A DNA stretch of 64,000 nucleotides from Sitta carolinensis (taxonomy: Eukaryota; Chordata; Aves; Passeriformes; Sittidae): the NCBI GenBank assembly GCA_032173965.1, contig CM063290.1, positions 1,674,001 to 1,738,000 on the forward strand. The letters run 5' to 3'. The notes below the pieces were generated by a model. It was not told the origin of the DNA and did not search any database. It saw nothing but the letters and a program-made list of their open reading frames with translations. Position numbers and translations under genes: made by a program. Each line of letters begins with the position of its first letter. Positions within the stretch are counted from its first letter, which is position 1. Positions 1 through 34,206 of this stretch are shown one piece after another.

Positions 1-1777
1 TCCACATCTCAAAGTTTTATTGCCTTAAAACCCAAGAGATTTTTAATTTTTCCTCTGACTTATTACAAGTATGCAGTAGGTTTTTAAACACCCACCTGAG
101 CTTTTAATTTGATTTTATTGAGGACTTTATTTGTCACCTAAAGATGTGTTTTCAACCTCCCTTGTTAAAGTCACAGAGGATTTACTGTGGTCAAGGTTAA
201 ATGAAGTGAATGAACTCAACTCCCACTCTGCAACAGCAAAATTTGGGTTATTTTTGATTATATATAAAGTTCTATATTTTTGATGGATTTTGATCCATCA
301 AGCAGCACCTAAACAAGTGAATTTTAATAATTTCATTAATCTCTGGTTCTTAAATTGGTTTATAATGGTTGAAATCAAGCAGGCAGTAATTAAATAAGAG
401 GTATTTCTTTTTAAAAGAAGGGTTTGAAATAATTTCTTGCTCTGGGCAATAATGTAACCAAAACCTACCTGAAGAATCTGTATCCTCCTGCTATTTATTG
501 TTACTAAATACTGAAAATAACTGAAAACAGGTAAAAATACAAAGCAAAACTTTGGAAAAACCAGCTCAAAATTGCCCTGGCAATTTAGAATCACAACCCC
601 TAAAATCCCTGCCACGATGCCAGGAATGTTTGCTCCTAAAAATATCCTGAAATTCAGATTTCATACCCAGGCTCATAACTGTATTTAGAACCTGGTGAAA
701 ACAAAGGAATAAAAGATGTTTTTCCAAAATATTTTGCTTTGGTTTCTATTTAACCCCAGGCTGCTCAGGACTGGATGTGGGTGATAAAAAACTGGAATTA
801 AAACACCTCAAATATTCTTTTTGAGCTCTCCCCATGCAGCAGCTCCCAGAGATATTAAAAACCTCCACTTTTATTTGGTTTTATTAAGAAATTGATGAAC
901 TGTCCAATGATTTACACATTTGCTGTCTGTACAGATATTTAACATTTGGTTGGTAGCATTTAAAAGATACATAATAAACCTTGTCAGTGGTGATATATTT
1001 TATATATATATATAAATTGTTAGATATTTAGGACATGAAGAGAATGCAGCCAGTTTTGGGTGTGAAACAAAGAAAAGTGTAACTCGATGAAATAACATAA
1101 ATTTTATAAAAATTATTTATAAATCAAGTGCTTTGGGCAGAAAAAATACATGAAATATTCTCTTATTTTAAATATTCTTGTCAATTTTACACATCTGTAA
1201 CTGCTGTTTGTTACTCCCAACAACCCTGGGAGCTCATTCCAAAGCATTGGAAACAAAAATTTAAAAAATCCTTTTCCTGCTGAACGTTTTGCTCAGTGAC
1301 AAACCTGAGTTGCTGGAATTATCTGAAATCATCTATTCAAGACCTGGCTGGCACATCCTCACTGTCAGGGAAATATTTGTACTTTAGAGGCTCAAGTTCC
1401 TTATTTTTTTTTTTTGCCTTTTCAGCATTTCCAGCTTGCTAAATTTGTTTTAGGGCAATTAAAACAATTAAATTTGGTTATTTCTGCCCCTGAGGTTGCA
1501 GAAAAAAACAAACTGCTGAATTGGGGCTTAAATTGAGATTTCAGCAGAGGCAACCCAGGTTCAAGAATATTAATGGCAATGAGAATTTAAAATACTAAGA
1601 GAAGAACAGCTAATTCCCTTTTTTTTCTCATGTATGTAGCCATCCCTGGCTCCACAATATTCACCCAGCTGAAAAGAAAAGGAAATAATTCATCCTGTGT
1701 GTCAGCCAAGGATTCAAAGCCACAGGAATTCTCACTCCTGTGGCCCACAGAAGGTTTGAAGGTGCCCAAAATGTGAA
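1..1777 (-). other. IFT80: IFT80 3' UTR and downstream flank
   Basis: This AT-rich stretch follows the IFT80 stop on the minus strand. I see no further exon. How much of it is UTR cannot be fixed from sequence alone. Confidence 0.6.
870..885 (-). terminator. Candidate IFT80 polyadenylation signals (two AATAAA hexamers)
   Basis: Reading the minus strand from the stop, the first AATAAA hexamers are at 885-880 and 875-870, about 0.9 kb downstream. Further AATAAA copies lie at 131-126, 119-114 and 21-16, so a longer UTR is possible. Confidence 0.4.
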
Positions 1778-27945
<26,168 letters not shown>

Positions 27946-27985
27946 CTCAGCTGTTCAGATGGAGCATTAAAACCATGTGTTATAA
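27946..27985 (-). other. IFT80: IFT80 5' UTR part of the first coding exon, with a short upstream ORF
   Basis: A 3' splice site (pyrimidine tract then TTGCAG) ends at 27,986, so the exon should start at 27,985. The 40-nt leader holds an upstream ATG at 27,976-27,974 and a second in-frame ATG at 27,967-27,965. This uORF has nine codons and stops with TGA at 27,949-27,947, one base before the IFT80 ATG. Both IFT80 and uORF starts are read directly; translation of the uORF is inference. Confidence 0.7.
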
Positions 27986-29112
27986 CTGCAATAAAAGAAA
28001 ACAAAGACATATATAAGTATGTATAATTAGCAAAATATATATGCACCCACAAGCAGCCAAACTCAAAAAGGAAGACACTAAAATAAAAAGTTCTGATGTA
28101 ATATTGCACCACTACTGGGGGAAAATAAGCACCAAGAAATACCCGAGTTTAAACAGAACTCTGTTTTCACATTATGCAACTGAATATGGACAACTTGAAG
28201 GAAAAATGAACAGCGAATCCTTGAATAATTAAGATTGGAAAAGAGCTTTAAGATCAAAGCTGAAACATCAGAGGACGGAGCACTGGAGATCCCTTGTGCT
28301 GACACACAGCCAGGAAAGGAAAACCTGATATTCTCCTTTCAAAGCCCAGAACTTTTATTATTTTTAATGCATTTTAATCGCTCTGTACGCGCCTCTGAAA
28401 AGCTGAACGCCCACCCTGGGCCATCCACAGGTATATCCATCACCACCAACGCACGTATTCCCCACATCCCAAGGAATCCAACAACGGCTCCGCTGGAGTT
28501 TTCGGAGAGATGTGGCAATAACCAGGAATTCTAACCAGGAATTCAACCGGGAGAAGGCAAAGTGCCTCCCGCCGCCTCCTCTTTCCCATCCGGAGCTGCT
28601 GGCTTTGGAGATGAGGAGCAGGAGGAGATGGGGAATGCCAAAGGCGGGATAGGGAAGGAATGCCAGCGGGAAGGATGGCGGAGCACCCCGAAGGAAAACT
28701 AGCGGGAGGGACAGGGAAGGGATGGGGGCAGAGCAGGAAAACAGCGGCAGAATGGAGGCACCGGGTAGGAACGCCCCAGGGAAGGAATGCCAAGGCAGGA
28801 CGGGGGGGGAATGGCGAGAAGGGAAAGCAGCCGGCAGAATGGGATTCGCGGAGGAGGAGCAGGAGACACCAAACCCTCGGGGCAGCCTCGGCCACCACCT
28901 CCGTTTTCCCTCGGTTCGCAGCTTTCCAAGAATTATCCCCCCGCTCCGGAGGGCGGCCAGCAGCCGCTGTGCCCCCGGCCTGCCCTCCGCTGTGCCCCGC
29001 GGCTCCCGCTCCCCTCCATCCGCCCGTCCCACGCCCGGCCGGGGGTCAAGGCTCCCGACCCTCTCGCCCACCGCGGCAATGACTCAGCCCAGGCGAGGGA
29101 GGCAGCGCCTTT
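27986..29112 (-). other. Probable first intron and 5' flank of IFT80
   Basis: The left part is AT-rich; from about 28,560 the sequence turns GC- and CpG-rich, the start of the shared CpG island. No coding exon is visible. Confidence 0.5.
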
Positions 29113-29116
29113 ACCT
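29113..29116 (-). other. Candidate donor of an IFT80 non-coding exon 1
   Basis: On the minus strand the sequence reads GCGCAG|GTAAAG, with the exon ending at 29,115. It is the only strong donor I find between the CpG island and the acceptor at 27,986. If used, the upstream exon would be made of the 25-bp GC-rich array. cDNA evidence is lacking. Confidence 0.4.
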
Positions 29117-29680
29117 GCGCGCACGGCGGCGGCGGGCACAGCGCACGGCGGCGGCGGGCACAGCGCACGGCGGCGGCGCGGGCACAGCGCACGGCGGCGG
29201 CCGCGGGCACAGCGCACGGCGGCGGCCCGGGCACAGCGCACGGCGGCGGCGGCGGGCACAGCGCACGGCGGCGGCCGCGGGCACAGCGCACGGCGGCGGC
29301 CGCGGGCACAGCGCACGGCGGCGGCGCGGGCACAGCGCACGGCGGCGGCCGCGGGCACAGCGCACGGCGGCGGCCCGGGCACAGCGCACGGCGGCGGCCG
29401 CGGGCACAGCGCACGGCGGCGCCGCGGGCACAGCGCACGGCGGCGGCCGCGGGCACAGCGCACGGCGGCGGCCCGGGCACAGCGCACGGCGGCGGCCCGG
29501 GCACAGCGCACGGCGGCGGCGGCGGGCACAGCGCACGGCGGCGGCCGCGGGCACAGCGCACGGCGGCGGCCCCGGGCACAGCGCACGGCGGCGGCCCCGG
29601 GCACAGCGCACGGCGCGGCCGGGACAGCGCACGGCGGCGGCCGGGCACAGCGCACGGCGGCCGCGGCCCGCTCGGGGGGA
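29116..29680. repeat. GC-rich minisatellite, 22-25-bp unit, about 23 copies
   Basis: Units of GGGCACAGCGCACGGCGGCG with a variable GCCGC/CCC tail, each with several CpGs. All six frames are open, giving ORFs of up to 338 residues that I consider spurious. Lies on the IFT80 side of the promoter core. Confidence 0.96.
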
Positions 29681-29689
29681 CCCGGCGGA

Positions 29690-30325
29690 GCCCGGGATGG
29701 TCCCTCCGGCCGAGCCCGGCAGGATCCCGAGATGATCTCTCCTGCTGCTCCTGGCCGCTCCAGGGATGATCCCTCCGGCTGCTCCCGGCCGATCCCGGGA
29801 TGATCCCTCCGGCTGCTCCCGGGATGGTTCCTCCTGCTGCTCCCGGCCGATCCTGGGATGATCCCTCCTGCTACTCCTGGCCGCTCCCGGGATGATCCCT
29901 GGATAATCCCTCCGGCTGCTCCCGGGATGGCTGCTCCTGCTGCTCCCGGCCGATCCCGGGATGATCCCTCCGGCCGATTCCGAGATGGTCTCTCCTGCCG
30001 CTCCCGGCCGCTCCCGGGATGGTCCCTCAGGCCACTCCCGGGATGGTCCCTCAGGCCGCTCCCGGGACGGTCCCTCCGGCCGCTCCCGGGATGATCCCTC
30101 AGGCCGCTCCCGGGACGGTCCCTCCGGCCGCTCCCGGGACGGTCCCTCCGGCCGCTCCCGGGACGGTCCCTCCGGCCGCTCCCGGCCGCTCCCGGCCGCT
30201 CCCGGGATGGTCCCTCAGGCCGCTCCCGGGACGGTCCCTCAGGCCGCTCCCGGGACGGTCCCTCAGGCCGCTCCCGGGACGGTCCCTCCGGCCGCTCCCG
30301 GGACGGTCCCTCCGGCCGCTCCCTC
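29690..30325. repeat. GC-rich minisatellite, 24-bp unit, about 26 copies
   Basis: Units of GCCGCTCCCGGGACGGTCCC with TCCG. Units at the left end are more diverged (TGCTCCTGGCCGATCC) and those on the right nearly identical. Directly adjoins the promoter core. Confidence 0.95.
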
Positions 30326-30384
30326 TCCCGCTGCCGTCGCCTCAGGAGCGGCAGCGCGCGCTGCCCCCGCCGCCAAGCGCCGCC

Positions 30385-30398
30385 GTCTCTATGGCGAC
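30385..30398. promoter_or_regulatory. X-box-like RFX site
   Basis: GTCTCTATGGCGAC matches 10 of 14 positions of the palindromic RFX X-box GTTGCCATGGCAAC. RFX factors drive ciliary genes, so the site fits IFT80. Two mismatches per half-site leave doubt. Confidence 0.5.
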
Positions 30399-30399
30399 T

Positions 30400-30409
30400 T
30401 CTCGCGAGA
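30400..30409. promoter_or_regulatory. TCTCGCGAGA promoter element
   Basis: This is an exact copy of the palindromic TCTCGCGAGA motif, a known activating element of CpG-island and bidirectional promoters bound by BANP. It lies two bases from the X-box-like site. Confidence 0.75.
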
Positions 30410-30503
30410 CCGCCGCCGCCTCCTCCTCCTCCTCCGCCACCTCACGGCCCCCCCCGGCCCCCCCAAGGTGCCACGGCGCCGCCCGTTAATTAATTAAACC
30501 CGC

Positions 30504-30509
30504 TTCAAA
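30504..30509 (-). promoter_or_regulatory. CHR-like hexamer
   Basis: TTCAAA on the plus strand is TTTGAA on the minus strand, the cell-cycle homology region bound by MuvB/DREAM. A hexamer occurs by chance often, so weight is low. Confidence 0.3.
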
Positions 30510-30696
30510 ATCGCCGCGCCGACGCCATTTTTAATTTTTTTTTTCCTCGCTGGTAAAAATTATTTCTTTTTTATATAATTTTTTTAATTATTATTTTTAA
30601 ACCAGCGCGCGTCGCCCAGCCACCAAGCGCCTCCCACTGACCTACTTCTAAAATTAAAATTAAACCCCTTTTCTCCGCCGGCGGGGCGGCCGAGGC

Positions 30697-30703
30697 TGAG
30701 TCA
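30697..30703. promoter_or_regulatory. AP-1 site
   Basis: Exact TGAGTCA, next to a GC box (GCGGGGCGGC, 30,681-30,690). Confidence 0.45.
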
Positions 30704-30811
30704 CGGCGCTGCCCTCACGCCCCGATGTCTCCCACCCCGAGCGGGTGTCCCCAGAAAAAGCCGCTGCCGGCGGATGGCGGGGCGCGCTGCCCTGCCCGCC
30801 GTAACGAACAC

Positions 30812-30822
30812 AAGATGGCGGC
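30812..30822 (+). promoter_or_regulatory. YY1 site
   Basis: AAGATGGCGGC is the full YY1 consensus, commonly found close to the start of CpG-island genes. It lies about 160 nt before the presumed end of SMC4 exon 1. Confidence 0.7.
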
Positions 30823-30829
30823 GGGGCCG

Positions 30830-30835
30830 TTCAAA
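30830..30835 (-). promoter_or_regulatory. CHR-like hexamer beside a GC-rich CDE-like motif
   Basis: TTCAAACCCGCCGG reads CCGGCGGGTTTGAA on the minus strand: a GGCGGG box touching TTTGAA. CDE/CHR pairs confer G2/M expression on mitotic genes such as condensins, but the spacing here is not the classical 4 nt. Confidence 0.35.
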
Positions 30836-30869
30836 CCCGCCGGCCCGGCCCCTCCCGTCCCAGCCTGCC

Positions 30870-30977
30870 CCGCGCTTTTCTAACGAATTTCGGTTCGAGT
30901 TCGCCGTTTCGGCGCCATTTTCGAGTGTGCGAGCCGCCGAGCTCCTGCAGCCGCCGCGCCGCCGCCGCGACGAGCAG
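30870..30977 (+). other. SMC4: Probable non-coding exon 1 of SMC4 (start approximate)
   Basis: A strong donor, GAGCAG|GTAGGA, follows 30,977 just downstream of the YY1 site and pairs with the acceptor at 34,009-34,010. No ATG in this short stretch opens into SMC4. The 5' end is a guess. Confidence 0.6.
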
Positions 30978-31299
30978 GTAGGAATAGGCAGGCCGGAGCC
31001 ATGGCGGCTCAGCCTCAGCGCCGCGGGTTTGAACGGGGGTGTCCTCAGCGGGGCAGCGGCTGCTGAGGAGGGGGGAGAAGAAGAGATGCTGGGAGAGTTG
31101 TGAGGATGCTGAGGTGGAGATAAGGACTTTGGAGGGGAAGGTGCTGATGGGGAGACAGGGCGTGTTGAAGGCGGGGAGGGCAGGAGGTGCTGAGGGAGCG
31201 GCGGTTCCTGCCGTATTTTCCTTTTTCCCTGCTGGAGCCAGCGCCTCTCCCCGGGCAGGGCTGCCCCGCCGAGGGTCCCCCGAGGGCTGAGGGCCCGTC

Positions 31300-32292
31300 C
31301 CGCCTGCTGTCGGCACACCGGGCTCCTCCGGGGCCCTCCCGCTGTCGGCTCACCGGGCTCCTCCGGGGCGCACCGGGCTCCTCCGTGTCCCGCCCGCTGT
31401 CGGGCGCACCGGGCTCCTCCGGGGCGCACCGGGCTCCTCCGTGTCCCTCCCACTGTCGGGCGCACCGGGCTGCTCCGTGTCCCGCCCGGCTGTCGGGCAC
31501 ACCGGGCTGCTCCGTGTCCCGCCCGGCTGTCGGGCGCACCGGGCTCCTCCGGGGCGCACCGGGCTCCTCCGGGTCCCTCCCGCTGTCGGGCGCACCGGGC
31601 TCCTCCGGGGCGCACCGGGCTCCTCCGTGTCCCTCCCACTGTCGGGCGCACCGGGCTCCTCCGGGGCGCACCGGGCTCCTCCGGGGCACACCGGGCTCCT
31701 CCGTGTCCCGCCCGGCTGTCGGGCACACCGGGCTGCTCCGGGGCGCACCGGGCTCCTCTGTGCCCCGCCCGGCTGTCGGGCGCACCGGGCTCCCCCGGGG
31801 CACACCGGGCTCCTCCGGGGCACACCGGGCTCCTCCGGGGCCCGCCTGCTGTCGGTACACCGGGCTCCCCTGGGGCGCACCGGGCTCCTCTGTGCCCCGC
31901 CCGGCTGTCGGGCGCACCGGGCTCCTCCGGGGCACACCGGGCTGCTCCGTGTCCCGCCCGCTGTCGGGCGCACCGGGCTCCTCCGGGGCACACCGGGCTC
32001 CTCTGTGCCCCGCCCGGCTGTCGGGCGCACCGGGCTCCTCCGGGGCACACCGGGCTCCTCTGTGCCCCGCCCGGCTGTCGGGCGCACCGGGCTCCTCCGG
32101 GGCACACCGGGCTCCTCCGGGGCACACCGGGCTCCTCCGTGCCCCGCCCGCTGTCGGGCGCACCGGGCTCCTCCGGGGCACACCGGGCTCCTCCGGGGCC
32201 CGCCTGCTGTCGGTACACCGGGCTCCCCCGGGGCACACCGGGCTCCTCCGTGTCCCGCCCGCTGTCGGTACACCGGGCTCCCCCGGGTCCCG
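31300..32292. repeat. GC-rich minisatellite, 20-bp core unit with longer composite units
   Basis: Units of CACCGGGCTCCTCCGGGGCA alternate with longer versions containing TGTCCCGCCCGGCTGTCGGG. It begins about 320 bp after SMC4 exon 1 and lies in SMC4 intron 1. Open in several frames on both strands (up to 511 residues); I judge these spurious. Confidence 0.95.
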
Positions 32293-32488
32293 GAGGGGCT
32301 CTGCAGCCCCAGGGAACCCCGGCAACCCCGGCTGCTGGGAGGAAGGGGAACTTCAGCGGAGAGAGCCGGGTTTAATCTGCTCGGAGCAAGGACCCTTCCA
32401 GCCCCGGCTCTGCTCGCTGCTTTGATGCTCCAAGGATGAGGGGAGAATCCCAAGAAAGCCCTTAAGCATTGGCCGTTCGCTGAAAAGA

Positions 32489-32548
32489 GCTGGATTCGAT
32501 GATCCCTGTGGGTCCTTTCCAACTCGGAATAGTCCGGGATTCTGTGAC
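32489..32548 (+). mobile_element. CR1 LINE 3'-end fragment
   Basis: TGGATTCGATGATCCCTGTG then GGTCCTTTCCAACTCGGAAT and GGGATTCTGTGACTT match the CR1 3' terminus. Confidence 0.75.
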
Positions 32549-34010
32549 TTGGAAAGAGCGTGACGAGGGTGCAGTCCGGCTCCTTAGGCTTTAAAAAAGC
32601 CCCGCATTTGTCACTGACAGGGCTCGGCGCTCTCGGATTTAATCGGCTGTTAATAAGGAAGCGTTTCTGTCCGGCTCGGGCTCTTCTTTTCGCCATCCCC
32701 GTAAGGAAAAAGGCGCTTGGCAGGAGAGAGATGCTTTTCCCGAACACCTTCGAGCTGGCTCGGGGGAGGGGCTGGGCACGAATTTGTTAAATTTGTTCGA
32801 GGCTATGTGGCAGCTGATTTATCGCGATTTAAAAGCTGAGGTCAAGTAGTTCGGCTTGTTCGTCCCGGTGAAGTCTCCGAGCGGGGGGAAGGGTTGGGAA
32901 GGTAAATAGGTCTGTATTTCACAATTCTGTTGGAGTGGAGCGGATTGGGGGAAAAAAAAAATAATAAATAAATGCGTTTTGAGAGGCTGTAATTGTCGGC
33001 GACAGCCGTTGCGGAGCAGTTCTGAGCGGGGGCATAGACTCATATTGCCTGAAAATGAGTTCTGGCTCTCATTTTCGCCCTCCCCCATTGTCCCAAATGA
33101 AGGGCTCTCATGAGAGTGTGGGCTGGGGGTAGGTCTGAAAACGTCAAATGATTGGCACCAATTGTAAGATGACTTTCTAACCACGTCAGTTTTTTTTTAT
33201 CTTGTGAGAAGTAAACTTTCTCATGTCTGTTTTTCTGCGAACTCACTTCGCCACTTGCTCTGCGATTTCAACTCTTCGGGCAGGGTTTCGCTCCTCACTC
33301 GCCTTTTCTTCTCATCGGGTGCTTTCCCTTCCCCCGTTTGGGGAGCTGTGCTCAAGTGCCAGCTGATGGCTTTTGTCACGCTCGTCCTTGCTCAGATCGC
33401 TTTAACAGCCCAGCCACACGAAGGTATTTCGTTTTTGCTTTCTCTCCGAAATGCTCAGTGCTGGCAGGAGGGCTTGTGTTGTATTTTGTGAGCAGAGTAT
33501 GTTGATTTGAATTATACAGGAGCCAAGTCTTTGCTATAACCACGCAGGGCTTTTGTTTCTCCATCTATTTATCAATCTCTCTATATCCATACAAATATTC
33601 AGCACGGGTTATTGAAAGTAAAACGAGTGTGAGGTCTGAGATGGAGCGAGCTCTTCCAGGAGAGTAGAGGCATGTGGCTCCTGGGCTTCTTGTTCAGTGT
33701 GCCTTTAATAACTGGTTTTTGCCCCTAGCACCACGGTGGCTTTCAGGGAGCAAAGTCACTGCCCCGAATGTGTTCCCCCGAGTCGGGGATGTTAACACAG
33801 ATTAGGCTCAGCCCCTCCTTTTGGGGGGTGATGTATCTTAAAATATATCATTACGAAGCTAACCTCGATATTCTGTTTCAAAGCTGGCTTTTTTGTCTTC
33901 TCCAGTCTTCCGTTTCTAAACGAGTCCAGCAGCTGGGCAGAGGTGTAGGTGAATTCCTGGCGGGGCTGTAGCTGGGTGCCGAGATCACAGGGTTCTCTCG
34001 TTTGTGTTAG
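32549..34010 (+). other. Rest of SMC4 intron 1
   Basis: Mixed-composition intron sequence with no gene or element recognised. Confidence 0.55.
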
Positions 34011-34049
34011 CAAAGGAGATAGAGCCCTTCGGTGGTTTCATTGCTTGGA
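34011..34049 (+). other. SMC4: SMC4 5' UTR part of the first coding exon
   Basis: The acceptor GTGTTAG ends at 34,010. The 39-nt leader has no upstream ATG. An alternative acceptor CACAG at 33,990 cannot be excluded. Confidence 0.65.
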
Positions 34050-34206
34050 ATGGAAGGGGAGCAGCCAAGAGGGACCGTGCCAGGCAAGAGGACCAAACCC
34101 TCCAGTGCAGCCCATGGGAAGGGCAGGCAGCCCTCGGAGGAGTCCTCCGTGGACATGGAAGTGGAAAACGAAGGCACCAGGGAGCCTGACAAAGAACCTC
34201 CCCAAG
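34050..34206 (+). CDS. SMC4: SMC4 coding exon 1
   Basis: It encodes the unstructured N-terminal tail, MEGEQPRGTVPGKRTKPSSA onward to EPDKEPPQ (residues 1-52). The ATG at 34,050 has G at -3 and +4 and is the first ATG after the acceptor. The tail aligns poorly with human, as expected. Donor GTAGGT. Confidence 0.9.

Larger units (their letters stand above)
28560..31300. promoter_or_regulatory. CpG-rich bidirectional promoter region of IFT80 and SMC4
   Basis: High GC and frequent CpG set this block apart from the AT-rich flanks. The divergent gene starts lie on either side. The non-repetitive core is about 30,330-30,980. Transcription start sites are not determinable from sequence alone. Confidence 0.8.

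Noticed and set aside
1..1777. Exons of TRIM59, the next gene in human synteny
   Set aside because: No RING, B-box or other recognisable coding sequence is present; the gene would lie beyond the left edge.
28722..29803. Overlapping ORFs of 240-338 residues on both strands across the GC-rich array
   Set aside because: They come from a stop-free 25-bp repeat open in all six frames. There is no conserved domain and no codon bias.
30701..32747. Minus-strand ORFs of 426-511 residues and plus-strand ORFs of 332-412 residues
   Set aside because: Translation of the 20-bp minisatellite in SMC4 intron 1; Arg/Pro/Gly repeats only.
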